A DNA stretch of 64,000 nt. It comes from Pectobacterium colocasium. Its GTDB lineage: Bacteria > Pseudomonadota > Gammaproteobacteria > Enterobacterales > Enterobacteriaceae. A model generated the notes under the pieces. The model did not search any database. It had not been told where the DNA came from and saw nothing but the letters and a program-made list of their open reading frames with translations. Within the stretch, counting starts at the first letter, position 1. Each line of letters starts with the position of its first letter. The stretch spans positions 310,001 through 374,000 of the forward strand of contig NZ_CP084032.1 of NCBI RefSeq assembly GCF_020181655.1, given 5' to 3'. Both the position numbers and the translations under genes were made by a program. This document shows positions 23,701-32,613 of this stretch, one piece after another.

Positions 23701-25174
23701 CGAACGGCGTATCGTCGCCCATCGACCCCGTGGCTTCCTGACCATTTTCGCCCAGCACGCGAATGATTTGATCCAACTCTTCGCTGCTGTAACCGTACTG
23801 CTTCTGGAAGGTCTCCAGCAGTTCATCGTCGAATTCACGGCTGCCGACCTGATCGTCTGGCAACTCTTCAAACGGCACGAGGCGCTTAACGTTTTTCTCC
23901 ATCCACTCTTTGTAAGGGTGGCGGCTTTTCAGATCGTCATCGGTTTCAGCAGAGTGCAGGATACGGCCACTGCGGGTGTCGATGACCATCAGTTCACCCG
24001 GACCGACGCGGCCTTTTTCAACCACTTCATCCGGCTGATAATCCCAGATACCGACTTCAGACGCGCAGGTGATCAGCTTGTCTTTGGTGATGACGTAGCG
24101 CGCAGGGCGCAGGCCGTTACGATCCAGGTTACAGGCGGCATAGCGCCCGTCGGACATGACGATACCGGCAGGGCCATCCCACGGCTCCATGTGCATGGAG
24201 TTAAAGTCGAAGAAGGCGCGCAGTTCAGGATCCATATCCGGGTTGTTCTGCCAGGCTGGCGGAACCAGCAGGCGCATCGCGCGGATGATATCCATCCCGC
24301 CGCTCAGGAACAGTTCCAGCATGTTATCCAGCGAGCTAGAGTCAGAACCGGTTTCGTTGACGAACGGCGCGGCATCCTGCAAATCTGGGATCAGCGGGGT
24401 TTTGAATTTGTAAGCGCGCGCGCGTGCCCACTGGCGGTTACCAGCGATGGTGTTGATCTCACCGTTATGTGCCAGATAGCGGAACGGCTGCGCCAGCGGC
24501 CAGCGGGGTACCGTGTTGGTTGAGAAACGCTGGTGGAACAGACAGATCGAGGATTCCAGACGCAGATCGGCCAGATCGAGGTAGAAGCGCGGCAGATCCG
24601 CCGGCATACACAGACCTTTATAGATCGTGACCAAATTGGAGAAGCTACAAACGTAGAACTCTTTGTCTTCGATACGCTTTTCGATACGGCGACGCGCCAT
24701 GAACAGACGGCGTTCCATATCACGTTGACGCCAGCCTGCCGGGGCGTTAACGAAAATTTGCTCAATACGCGGCATGGACGACAGGGCGATTTCCCCCAGT
24801 ACGTCCGGGTTGGTCGGCACTTCACGCCAGCCTAATACAGACAGCGTTTCGTTCTGCAACTCTTCTTCTACAATCCGACGGGTGGCGCGAGCCAGATCTT
24901 CGTCCTGATTGAGAAACATCATGCCAACGGCGTAGTTTTTGGCTAAACGCCAGCCGTGCTCTTCCGCCACCAGACGAAAGAAGCGATCGGGCTTCTGAAG
25001 TAATAAACCGCAGCCGTCGCCAGTCTTGCCGTCAGCAAGGATTGCGCCACGGTGCTGCATACGTGCGAGCGCGTGAATCGCGGTACGCACTACTTTGTGG
25101 CTCGGCTCACCTTCTATATGGGCGATTAATCCGAAACCACAGTTATCTCTCTCTTGGGATGCATCGTACAACAT
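20714..25174 (-). CDS. gltB: Glutamate synthase (NADPH) large subunit GltB
   Basis: Large subunit of GOGAT, the ammonia-assimilation partner of glutamine synthetase. About 1486 residues: N-terminal class II amidotransferase domain, whose catalytic residue is the Cys at position 12 after propeptide removal, a central domain, the FMN/Fe-S synthase domain (GEGGEDPARYGTNK, CHLNNCATGVATQ), and the C-terminal GXGXG beta-helix. The ATG at 25174 has GGGGAGG about nine bases upstream and gives MLYDASQERDNCGFG; the alternative 12 codons upstream lacks such a site. That implies an 11-residue propeptide, shorter than the roughly 40 residues of E. coli. Confidence 0.96.
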   Translation of the reverse strand: MLYDASQERDNCGFGLIAHIEGEPSHKVVRTAIHALARMQHRGAILADGKTGDGCGLLLQKPDRFFRLVAEEHGWRLAKNYAVGMMFLNQDEDLARATRRIVEEELQNETLSVLGWREVPTNPDVLGEIALSSMPRIEQIFVNAPAGWRQRDMERRLFMARRRIEKRIEDKEFYVCSFSNLVTIYKGLCMPADLPRFYLDLADLRLESSICLFHQRFSTNTVPRWPLAQPFRYLAHNGEINTIAGNRQWARARAYKFKTPLIPDLQDAAPFVNETGSDSSSLDNMLELFLSGGMDIIRAMRLLVPPAWQNNPDMDPELRAFFDFNSMHMEPWDGPAGIVMSDGRYAACNLDRNGLRPARYVITKDKLITCASEVGIWDYQPDEVVEKGRVGPGELMVIDTRSGRILHSAETDDDLKSRHPYKEWMEKNVKRLVPFEELPDDQVGSREFDDELLETFQKQYGYSSEELDQIIRVLGENGQEATGSMGDDTPFAVLSSRPRIIYDYFRQQFAQVTNPPIDPLREAHVMSLATSIGREMNVFCEAEGQAHRLSFKSPILLYSDFTQLTSQDELHYRADTLDLTFDPSQQTLQQTIEKLCDEAESKVRDGAVLLVLSDRGISESRLPVPAPMAVGAVQRRLVEKSLRCDANIIVETASARDPHHFAVLLGFGATAIYPYLAYETLARMVDNHTIDKPYRAVMLNYRNGINKGLYKIMSKMGISTIASYRCSKLFEAVGLHKDVSTQCFLGVVSRIGGANYSDFEQDLLNLSKRAWLKRKTLEQGGLLKFVHGGEYHAYNPDVVTTLQTAVKTGEYSDYEQYAKLVNERPAATLRDLLALKPQEGAAIALDDVEPASEMFKRFDTAAMSIGALSPEAHESLAEAMNGLGGFSNSGEGGEDPARYGTNKVSRIKQVASGRFGVTPAYLVNADVIQIKVAQGAKPGEGGQLPGDKVTPYIARLRYSVPGVTLISPPPHHDIYSIEDLAQLIFDLKQVNPKAMISVKLVSEPGVGTIATGVAKAYADLITIAGYDGGTGASPLSSVKYAGCPWELGLVETQQALVSNGLRHKIRLQVDGGLKTGLDIVKAAILGAESFGFGTGPMVALGCKYLRICHLNNCATGVATQDEKLRRDHYHGLPERVTNYFQFIAHETRVLMAELGVSRLVDLIGRTDLLVELDGFSAKQNKLDLSPLLHAAQPQSGKALYCTESNLSFDKGLLNKELLAQAQPHIDSKQGKALYFDIRNTDRSVGATLSGAIAEKHGDQGLAGDPIKAYFSGTAGQSFGVWNAGGVELKLTGDANDYVGKGMAGGSISVRPPVGSAFRSHEASIIGNTCLYGATGGKLFAAGRAGERFAVRNSGCITVVEGIGDNGCEYMTGGIVCVLGRTGVNFGAGMTGGFAYVLDEDGEFRKRVNPELVEVLDVEELAIHEEHLRGLITEHVQNTGSHRGEEILANWPTWAPKFALVKPKSSDVKALLGHRSRSAAELRVQAQ

Positions 25175-25824
25175 ATTAGTGAACCTCCCCAGGCTCTGTG
25201 TGACTCTCACAACCTACTGCGAGAAAGCACCGTGGCGTCGAGCGGCTAGTATTACGCTCTCTTCTTCGGCCTCTCGTGACGGTCTCACAAGTGGTAAATG
25301 ACTTGTTTTTAGAGGGAGTCTTCATTTACTGCATAAATATGACGAATCATGGACCCGTCAGGAAAGCTTCCAGCGGATTTCCAAATTAGCGAGAAAGCCT
25401 GTTCAGGTCAAATACCAGTGCAAAATGTGCTGATAAACGATAATTTTTAATTATACCTATGAAAGATAATGATTTTTTTAGAAAAACTATCTCGGTAAAT
25501 GACTATGGCGTTTAATTGAAGTGTGAGCTGTATCACTATACAAAAGCGCGAGAACCCTTATCCATGCTGCATTATTTCTGCGTTTCAGCATATTATGCTG
25601 AATATGACTACTTTTAGATTTCATGAAACTATTTTTAAGTATTGCTTCATCTTTTCATCAAGCGCATACAGGGGATAAGAAAAATTAATTAGCACTGACG
25701 TGAGTTTATTTTCACTAAAAGCGAATAAAAATGCATTTCGTTGGGTGTGTGTGATTGATCGCGGTCATCGCGAAGGGGGCAAGAGAAAGGTAGTCTGCTG
25801 TTCCTCAAGGGAGCAGGTTAGAAT
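25175..25824. promoter_or_regulatory. Divergent control region between gltB and yhcC
   Basis: 650 bp without a credible gene. The first 130 bp upstream of gltB are GC-balanced and probably its leader, with a small hairpin at 25287-25307 (ACAAGT / ACTTGT). The part from about 25430 to 25740 is markedly AT-rich, as expected for a promoter bound by Lrp and IHF; both regulate gltBD in E. coli, but I cannot assign sites here. Confidence 0.5.
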
Positions 25825-26754
25825 ATGCAATTGCAAAAATTAATCAATATGTTTGGCGGAAATCTTCAGCGTCGCTATGGCGAGAAGATCCACAAACTGA
25901 CGCTGCACGGCGGGTTTAATTGCCCAAACCGCGATGGCACGCTGGGGCGAGGTGGCTGTACGTTCTGCAATGTGGCCTCGTTTGCGGATGAACAGATGCA
26001 ACAACGCAGTATTGCGCAGCAGTTGGAAACGCAGGCGGGAAAGGTGAATCGCGCCAAACGTTATCTGGCGTATTTTCAGGCGTACACCAGCACTTATGCT
26101 GAAGTTCAGGTGCTGGAAAGCATGTATCAGGAAGCGCTGAAACAGGCTGAAATGGTGGGACTTTGTGTGGGCACGCGCCCCGACTGTGTGCCTGATGCAG
26201 TGCTGGATTTATTGTCTCGCTACCACGAACAGGGCTATGAGGTTTGGCTGGAGCTAGGGCTGCAAAGCGCGAGTGATAAAACGCTGCACCGGATTAATCG
26301 CGGACATGACTTCGCCTGCTATCAGGAAACCACCCGACGCGCGCGTGCGCGTGGTCTGAAGGTGTGTAGCCATCTGATTGTCGGTTTACCGGGAGAAGAC
26401 GCACAGCGCTGCTTATCGACGCTGGAGCAGGTGGTTGAGACCGGCGTGGAGGGCATTAAGCTGCACCCGCTCCATATCGTGGAAGGCAGCACGATGGCGA
26501 AAGCCTGGCGAGCGGGAAGGCTCCCCGAGCTGGCGCTGGATCGCTACGTGGAGACGGCGGGAGAGATGATTCGCCATACGCCACCGGAGGTGATTTATCA
26601 TCGCATTTCCGCCAGCGCGCGCCGTCCGACCTTACTGGCTCCGCTCTGGTGTGAAAACCGCTGGACGGGCATGGTAGAGCTGGATCGCTATCTGCAAACG
26701 CATGGCGTACAAGGTTCCGCGCTGGGCACACCTTACCGTTACGATGGGCCCTGA
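25825..26754 (+). CDS. yhcC: Radical SAM protein YhcC
   Basis: Uncharacterised radical SAM enzyme of 309 residues, the same length as E. coli YhcC. The cluster-binding cysteines lie in NCPNRDGTLGRGGCTFCNV (about residues 31-52), and a TIM-barrel core with VGLCVGTRPDCVPDAVLD and HLIVGLPGED follows. Its substrate is unknown. The gene is divergent from gltB and precedes arcB by 106 bp. Confidence 0.93.
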   Translation: MQLQKLINMFGGNLQRRYGEKIHKLTLHGGFNCPNRDGTLGRGGCTFCNVASFADEQMQQRSIAQQLETQAGKVNRAKRYLAYFQAYTSTYAEVQVLESMYQEALKQAEMVGLCVGTRPDCVPDAVLDLLSRYHEQGYEVWLELGLQSASDKTLHRINRGHDFACYQETTRRARARGLKVCSHLIVGLPGEDAQRCLSTLEQVVETGVEGIKLHPLHIVEGSTMAKAWRAGRLPELALDRYVETAGEMIRHTPPEVIYHRISASARRPTLLAPLWCENRWTGMVELDRYLQTHGVQGSALGTPYRYDGP

Positions 26755-26860
26755 CGTGTCAGAAGATGCGGGTATTTCGTGCCGTGAATCTGTGCGGCGG
26801 CACCGTATAAGCTCCCATTTTACGTTATGATGCGCGGGTGGGTGACTAAGGGAAATCGCT

Positions 26861-29212
26861 ATGAAGCAAATTCGTCTGTTGGCTCAGTACTATGTTGATT
26901 TGATGGTAAAACTGGGGCTTGTCCGTTTTTCACTGCTGCTGGCCTCAGTCTTGGTGCTGCTGGCGATGGTGGTGCAAATGGCGGTCACCCTGTTGCTCAG
27001 TGGAGAGGTCGAGAACATCGACGTTGTCCGCTCTATTTTCTTCGGGCTGCTGATTACGCCCTGGGCCGTTTATTTTCTCTCTGTGGTAGTGGAACAGCTC
27101 GAAGAGTCGCGCCAGCGGCTGTCGAAGCTGGTAGCGAAGCTGGAAGAAATGCGCCATCGGGATCTGGAGCTGAATGCGCAGCTTCAGGAGAACATCGCAC
27201 AGCTCAATCAGGAAATCGCCGACCGTATCAAAGCAGAAGATGCTCGCGCGCTAGTGATGAGCCGACTGAAAGACGAGATGTCCCGCCGCGAACAAGCGCA
27301 GATTGAACTGGAGCAACAGTCGGCGTTGCTGCGTTCGTTCCTCGATGCCTCACCGGATTTGGTTTACTACCGTAACGAAGATAAAGAGTTCTCCGGCTGT
27401 AACCGCGCGATGGAACTGCTGGTGGGCAAAAGTCAGAAGCAGCTCATTGGCCTGACGCCGCAGGATGTTTACACCCCCGATATTGCCGAGAAAGTGATGG
27501 AGACGGACGAAAAAGTGTTCCGTCATAACGTTTCTCTGACCTATGAACAGTGGCTGGTTTATCCCGATGGCCGTAAAGCCTGTTTTGAGCTGCGTAAGGT
27601 GCCATTTTATGACCGGATGGGCAAACGTCACGGGCTGATGGGATTTGGACGCGATATAACGGAGCGTAAGCGTTACCAGGACGCGTTAGAGAACGCCAGT
27701 AGGGAGAAGACTACCTTCATCTCAACAATCAGCCACGAGCTTCGTACGCCGCTTAATGGCATTGTCGGGTTAAGTCGCATCCTGCTAGATACACAACTTG
27801 ACCCTGAACAGCAAAAATACCTGAAAACCATCCACGTCAGCGCGATTACGCTCGGCAATATCTTTAACGACGTGATTGAGATGGACAAACAGGAGCGCCG
27901 CAAGGTGCAACTGGATAACCAGCCGATCGATTTCACCGGCTTCCTGGTGGATTTGGAGAACCTCGGCGGCCTGCTGGCGGAACCGAAAGGCCTGAAGCTG
28001 ATTATGGATCAGCACCAGCCTCTGCCACAGAAAGTGATTACCGATGGAACACGCCTGCGACAGATTCTGTGGAACCTGCTGAGTAACGCGGTGAAATTTA
28101 CACCGAAAGGTGAAATTGTGGTGCGCGTCTGGCATGAAAAAGGCGATCGTCTGCGCTTTGAAGTGGAAGATTCCGGGATGGGCATTCCGGCGGATGAACT
28201 GGAAAAAATCTTCGCCATGTATTATCAGGTCAAAGACCAGCATGGCGGCAAGCCAGCGACAGGGACGGGAATCGGTCTTGCCGTGTCGAAGCGTCTGGCG
28301 CAGAACATGGGGGGCGATATCCAGGTTTCCAGCACGCAGGGCAAAGGTTCCTGCTTTACCCTGACGGTCATTGCGCCGAGCGTCGATGAAGTGGGAAGCG
28401 GTCTGGACGACGACGATGATTTGCCGCTACCGGCGCTGCACGTTCTGTTGGTGGAAGATATCGAACTGAACGTGGTGGTCGCGCGTTCCGTGTTGGAAAA
28501 ATTGGGTAATAGCGTCGATGTCGCCATGACTGGACAGGAAGCGCTGGATATGTTCGATCCCGATGAGTTCGATCTGGTGCTGCTCGATATTCAACTGCCG
28601 GATATGACCGGGCTGGACGTCGCGCGTCAGCTGCGTTCGCGCTATGGCAACCGCAGCCTGCCACCGCTGGTGGCGTTGACGGCGAACGTGCTGAAAGATA
28701 AACGCGAATATCTGGATGCGGGGATGGATGACGTGCTCAGCAAGCCGCTATCGGTGCCCGCGCTGACGGCCGTCATCAAACAATTCTGGGACACTCACAC
28801 GGTGTGGACGGAAGAACCGGCGGCGGAGGAAGGTGATGAAATGGCAAAAGCAGAAGAAGATCTGTTGGATATCCCGATGCTGGAACAGTATCTGGATTTA
28901 GTGGGCCCGAAATTGATTCATCAGAGCCTGGAGATGTTTGAACAGATGATGCCGGGCTATCTGGCGATTCTGGATTCCAACATGACGGCGCGTGACCAGA
29001 AAGGTATTACGGAAGAAGGGCACAAAATCAAAGGGGCGGCGGGTTCTGTCGGGTTACGGCATTTGCAGCAGGTCGCCCAGCAGATTCAGACCTCATCGTT
29101 ACCGGCATGGTGGGATAACGTGCAGGAATGGGTCGATGAACTTAAGCACGACTGGCGTCATGATGTTCAGGTACTGCGAGATTGGGTGGCAAAAGCGGAA
29201 AAAGAATCCTGA
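26861..29212 (+). CDS. arcB: Aerobic respiration control sensor kinase ArcB
   Basis: Tripartite hybrid kinase that senses quinone redox state and phosphorylates ArcA when oxygen is low. 783 residues: two membrane helices (about 20-45 and 57-77), a linker coiled coil, a PAS domain (about 155-270), histidine kinase with His292 (SHELRTP), ATPase domain (NLLSNAVKF, GTGIGLAVSK), receiver with Asp576 (LLDIQLPD) and a phosphotransfer domain with His721 (EGHKIKGAAGS). All three phosphorelay residues are intact. Confidence 0.97.
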   Translation: MKQIRLLAQYYVDLMVKLGLVRFSLLLASVLVLLAMVVQMAVTLLLSGEVENIDVVRSIFFGLLITPWAVYFLSVVVEQLEESRQRLSKLVAKLEEMRHRDLELNAQLQENIAQLNQEIADRIKAEDARALVMSRLKDEMSRREQAQIELEQQSALLRSFLDASPDLVYYRNEDKEFSGCNRAMELLVGKSQKQLIGLTPQDVYTPDIAEKVMETDEKVFRHNVSLTYEQWLVYPDGRKACFELRKVPFYDRMGKRHGLMGFGRDITERKRYQDALENASREKTTFISTISHELRTPLNGIVGLSRILLDTQLDPEQQKYLKTIHVSAITLGNIFNDVIEMDKQERRKVQLDNQPIDFTGFLVDLENLGGLLAEPKGLKLIMDQHQPLPQKVITDGTRLRQILWNLLSNAVKFTPKGEIVVRVWHEKGDRLRFEVEDSGMGIPADELEKIFAMYYQVKDQHGGKPATGTGIGLAVSKRLAQNMGGDIQVSSTQGKGSCFTLTVIAPSVDEVGSGLDDDDDLPLPALHVLLVEDIELNVVVARSVLEKLGNSVDVAMTGQEALDMFDPDEFDLVLLDIQLPDMTGLDVARQLRSRYGNRSLPPLVALTANVLKDKREYLDAGMDDVLSKPLSVPALTAVIKQFWDTHTVWTEEPAAEEGDEMAKAEEDLLDIPMLEQYLDLVGPKLIHQSLEMFEQMMPGYLAILDSNMTARDQKGITEEGHKIKGAAGSVGLRHLQQVAQQIQTSSLPAWWDNVQEWVDELKHDWRHDVQVLRDWVAKAEKES

Positions 29213-29367
29213 TACGGTTTGTTGTGGCCACAGGGACGTGGTGAGTAAAACAGCGAGAAAATTTTTTTCGTCTCATGCGATATCATGCAAAAAGGCGGCA
29301 GATTGAGCAGGGTGTTCGGGTGGAGAGAGGTAGGGAATACGGGGTTTTGCACGTTTTCATACGGTAG

Positions 29368-29490
29368 AAAAAAATGACCCCGGCCGAAGCCGGGGTGCGC
29401 GAATTATGCGCCAACACCAAGGAAAACATGCACCTGCATTTAGATTTCAGGTTTTGTAAACTCGCAAGTGCGGATATTCGTGTCTTAACT
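29368..29490 (-). ncRNA. arcZ: Hfq-dependent small RNA ArcZ
   Basis: Read on the minus strand, the segment ends with the conserved ArcZ 3' part: CTTGGTGTTGGCGCA, then ATTCGCGCACCCCGG, a GC-rich terminator stem (29377-29396) and seven T (29368-29374). This matches the processed 3' seed region of E. coli ArcZ, and its position between arcB and elbB, antisense to both, is the same. ArcZ is known to activate rpoS and repress motility and other targets, and is repressed by ArcA. The 5' end (about 29490) is estimated from the 121-nt E. coli length; that part is less similar. GTTAA-type repeats upstream (29490-29515) could be ArcA sites. Confidence 0.88.
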
Positions 29491-29704
29491 ATGTTTCTAA
29501 CTTAACGATGTTTCTAAGCAGAGCTTAGTCTCTAAGTACATCTTACAACAGTGATTAAAACCTCACTACTGTACATCTTCATCAAGCAACAAAATAGCAA
29601 ATGTAGAAATCTTTGTTACAAGAATCATTAAAATGTGTGATGTAGATTAGTGTTTGTCAATTAAAAAATCAATTAGTTGATGTAATGAAATGAAGGAAAA
29701 GATG

Positions 29705-30358
29705 ATGAAACGAGTCGGCATTGTCCTTAGTGGCTGTGGTGTTTATGACGGTTCCGAGATTCATGAAGCCGTATTGACGTTACTTGCGTTGGATCGCGCG
29801 GGTGCACAAGCGGTTTGCTTTGCACCAGATAAGCCGCAATTACAGGTGGTTAATCACCTGACGGGTGACGTAACTGGTGAGAATCGCAACGTTTTAGCAG
29901 AATCGGCACGGATCGCCAGAGGAAAAATCCAGCCGCTTTCTACGGCGAATGCGCAAGATTTAGATGCGCTGATTGTGCCGGGTGGTTTTGGCGCCGCGAA
30001 AAATTTAAGTGACTTTGCGATGCAGGGAACGGCCTGTCAGATTGATGAAACACTGCAATTGCTCACACAGGAAATTTATAAGCAAAATAAACCAATTGGT
30101 TTTATTTGCATCTCACCTGCGCTGTTGCCGAAGATTTTGGGTGAACCTGTACGCGTAACCATTGGTAACGATATTGACACCGCTGAGGCAGTCGAAGAGA
30201 TGGGCGGTATCCATGTTGTTTGTCCGGTCGATGACATCGTGGTTGATGCGGAACATAAAATCGTGACGACACCGGCTTACATGCTGGCTAACTCCATCAG
30301 CGAAGCGGCAAAAGGCATTGATAAGCTCGTAGCCCGCGTTTTGGATCTCACCGAATGA
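29705..30358 (+). CDS. elbB: DJ-1/PfpI-family protein ElbB
   Basis: Class I glutamine-amidotransferase-like protein of the DJ-1/PfpI superfamily; glyoxalase activity has been reported for E. coli ElbB. 217 residues from the ATG at 29705, which has AAGGA seven bases upstream (ATGs at 29690 and 29702 are in frame). The nucleophile-elbow cysteine is in GFICISPA (about residue 135) and PGGFGAAKN is conserved. It overlaps mtgA by 4 bp. Confidence 0.92.
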   Translation: MKRVGIVLSGCGVYDGSEIHEAVLTLLALDRAGAQAVCFAPDKPQLQVVNHLTGDVTGENRNVLAESARIARGKIQPLSTANAQDLDALIVPGGFGAAKNLSDFAMQGTACQIDETLQLLTQEIYKQNKPIGFICISPALLPKILGEPVRVTIGNDIDTAEAVEEMGGIHVVCPVDDIVVDAEHKIVTTPAYMLANSISEAAKGIDKLVARVLDLTE

Positions 30359-31089
30359 GGTGGAGCAGAGGGCGTGGAGGCGTGCTAACGTGGCTGAAGC
30401 GTCTGATTGTTCGCAGTATGCTGATCGTCATCGGTGCGTGGCTGGCTGGCATCCTGCTGTTTTCCTTCCTGCCTGTGCCGTTTTCTGCGGTGATGGTCGA
30501 CAGGCAAATCAGCGCATGGCTAAAAGGCGAATTCTCCTATGTTGCCCATTCTGACTGGGTTTCGATGGCGGATATCGCACCGGAAATGGCGTTGGCGGTG
30601 ATAGCGGCGGAAGACCAAAAATTCCCTCAGCATTGGGGCTTCGATCTGGATGCGATTGGTCAGGCATTGAAGCACAACGAGCGCAATACACAGCGGATTC
30701 GCGGTGCTTCTACGCTCTCACAGCAGATGGTGAAGAATCTGTTCCTGTGGGATGGACGTAGCTGGGTACGTAAGGGGCTTGAGGCGGGGATTACCACCGG
30801 GGTGGAACTGGTCTGGACAAAACGGCGGATCCTTACCGTGTATCTGAATATCGCCGAATTTGGTCCCGGTATCTTTGGCGTAGAGGCCGCTGCCAGACGT
30901 TATTTCAACAAGCCAGCTAGCAAGCTGACAGCAAGCGAATCCGCCTTACTGGCGGCGGTGTTACCGAACCCTATTCGCTTTCGTGCGAATGCCCCCTCCG
31001 GCTATGTTATTCAACGCCAGCAGTGGATTTTACGTCAGATGAGACAGATGGGCGGCGACGCATTTTTGCGAGATAACGATCTGCTGTGA
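30355..31089 (+). CDS. mtgA: Monofunctional peptidoglycan glycosyltransferase MtgA
   Basis: Inner-membrane GT51 enzyme that polymerises lipid II into glycan strands without a transpeptidase domain. 244 residues: one N-terminal membrane helix (about 18-40), then the donor-site motif [14 protein letters not shown] with its catalytic Glu, [16 protein letters not shown], and the [21 protein letters not shown] acceptor region. Translation is coupled to elbB through ATGA. The stop lies in a short tandem repeat. Confidence 0.95.
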   Translation: MRWSRGRGGVLTWLKRLIVRSMLIVIGAWLAGILLFSFLPVPFSAVMVDRQISAWLKGEFSYVAHSDWVSMADIAPEMALAVIAAEDQKFPQHWGFDLDAIGQALKHNERNTQRIRGASTLSQQMVKNLFLWDGRSWVRKGLEAGITTGVELVWTKRRILTVYLNIAEFGPGIFGVEAAARRYFNKPASKLTASESALLAAVLPNPIRFRANAPSGYVIQRQQWILRQMRQMGGDAFLRDNDLL

Positions 31090-31119
31090 GATATCATTTG
31101 TTGTGAGATAACAATCTGA
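31068..31119 (+). repeat. 17-18 bp tandem repeats over the mtgA stop codon
   Basis: Three units built on GYGAGATAWCRATCTG begin at 31068, 31086 and 31103. The first encodes the last residues of MtgA, the second contains the stop, and the third is intergenic. Confidence 0.7.
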
Positions 31120-31194
31120 ATTAATAAGTGTTGTTCGTTAGTATACCGAGAAATTTTTGCGTTAACGGTCGTGTTTTCGACATCAGGAGAAAGT

Positions 31195-32490
31195 ATGCGG
31201 TTACGTTATTGGTCAGGTTTACTGGTTGCATTGTGTTGTGTGGCTTCCGTTGCCCGTGCGGATGCGGAGCCTAAAGCGTCACCCCTCGATAATCCCTACG
31301 CCTTCTTGCAGCAGCCCCAGCTATCCTCGGTAAAACAGCAGCTACAGCAGAAAACGGAAAAGCCGCAGACGCGCATGGCGTACGAGCAGCTCATTTCAGA
31401 AGCCGATCGTGCACTGAAAATTGAGAACCCTAGCGTGACGGAAAAAAAATCCACGCCTCCTAGCGGTTCAAAGCATGATTATTTGAGCCTCAGCGCCTAC
31501 TGGTGGCCCGATCCCGACAAAGCTGATGGTTTGCCCTGGATTCGTCGTGATGGGCAGGTAAACCCTGCTAGCAAGGATGAGGAGACGGACGGCGTTAGAC
31601 TGGCAAAATTTACCGCCCAAACGCAGGCATTGACGCTGGCGTGGTATTTCTCTGGTAAACAGGCTTATGCCGATAAGGCCATCTCGATGATCCGTACCTG
31701 GTTTATCGACCCCGCTACGCGCATGAACCCTAATCTCGATTTCGCGCAAGGCGTGCCGGGCATTGCGCCGGGCAGAGGCGCGGGCGTCTTGGACGGACGC
31801 TATTTTTCCACCCGTATTGTCGATTCCCTGATTATGCTGCGTCATGCTCCGGGCTGGACGACGCAGGATGAGCAACAGATGCAGAAATGGATGAGCGATT
31901 ATTTGCACTGGCTGCAAACCAGTAAGCTGGGGAAAAAAGAGGCAACAGCTCAGAACAACCACGGTAGCTGGTATACCGTGCAGGTAGCGGGAATTGCCTG
32001 GTATTTGGGAAAAATCGACGTGGTGAAGTCTATGGTGCAATTGCAGCGTGAAAAACTGGATCACCAGTTGCAACCGGATGGTTCTCAGCCTGAGGAGCTG
32101 GCGCGCACTCGCTCTTTCCATTACAGCTACTTCAACCTTCAGGCGATAACGGATATGGCGATGTTGGCTTCGCGTGTCGGGGAGAATATCTGGCAATACC
32201 ACACGCCGAAGGGCAGTAGTGTGATAAAGGCGCTGGATTTCATGGCACCGTATCTGGATGAAAACAAGGCGTGGCCGCGTAAGACGCTGGACAGGCAAAG
32301 CAGCCGTCTCATTCCTCTGTTATTGCAGGCGGAGCACGGTTTGAAAGCGCCGCGTTACCAGACGCAAATCAGGCAGGCGGGCTTTGCGGAGCTACTCACT
32401 GGTGCAGCTAGCGAGCGAGATAAAGAACCAAGCCATGTCAGCGTAGAAACCCGCCGTGCGCTCTGGCTGCTGAATCCTGCTACACCGTAA
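31195..32490 (+). CDS. Secreted alginate-lyase-family protein
   Basis: Probable periplasmic polysaccharide lyase with the alginate lyase superfamily (alpha/alpha toroid) fold. 431 residues from the ATG at 31195 with AGGAG five bases upstream. A clear signal peptide ends SVARA (about residue 22). The motif QNNHGSWYTVQVAGIAWYLG (Asn254, Asn255, His256) and RSFHYSYFNLQAI match the catalytic regions of this superfamily. Members cleave alginate or other uronate polymers, and plant pathogens of this type are not known for alginate, so the substrate is open. The gene stands alone between mtgA and dolP with a terminator after it. Confidence 0.75.
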   Translation: MRLRYWSGLLVALCCVASVARADAEPKASPLDNPYAFLQQPQLSSVKQQLQQKTEKPQTRMAYEQLISEADRALKIENPSVTEKKSTPPSGSKHDYLSLSAYWWPDPDKADGLPWIRRDGQVNPASKDEETDGVRLAKFTAQTQALTLAWYFSGKQAYADKAISMIRTWFIDPATRMNPNLDFAQGVPGIAPGRGAGVLDGRYFSTRIVDSLIMLRHAPGWTTQDEQQMQKWMSDYLHWLQTSKLGKKEATAQNNHGSWYTVQVAGIAWYLGKIDVVKSMVQLQREKLDHQLQPDGSQPEELARTRSFHYSYFNLQAITDMAMLASRVGENIWQYHTPKGSSVIKALDFMAPYLDENKAWPRKTLDRQSSRLIPLLLQAEHGLKAPRYQTQIRQAGFAELLTGAASERDKEPSHVSVETRRALWLLNPATP

Positions 32491-32544
32491 TTTGGTTGTA
32501 CCTGATTCCACCGGGTGACGGTACACGTCTGTCGAATCGAGATA

Positions 32545-32583
32545 AAAAAACCGCTGATGTTTTCATCAGCGGTTTTTGTTTTT
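32545..32583. terminator. Bidirectional terminator between the lyase gene and dolP
   Basis: CCGCTGATG pairs with CATCAGCGG (32551-32572) around TTTT, flanked by seven A on one side and five T on the other. It can stop both converging transcripts. Confidence 0.9.
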
Positions 32584-32613
32584 AAAAAGACAAAAATATT
32601 AAAGAGATAAGCG

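Noticed and set aside
25287..25311. Plus-strand terminator in the gltB leader
   Set aside because: The stem is only six base pairs with an 8-base loop before five T; too weak to call.
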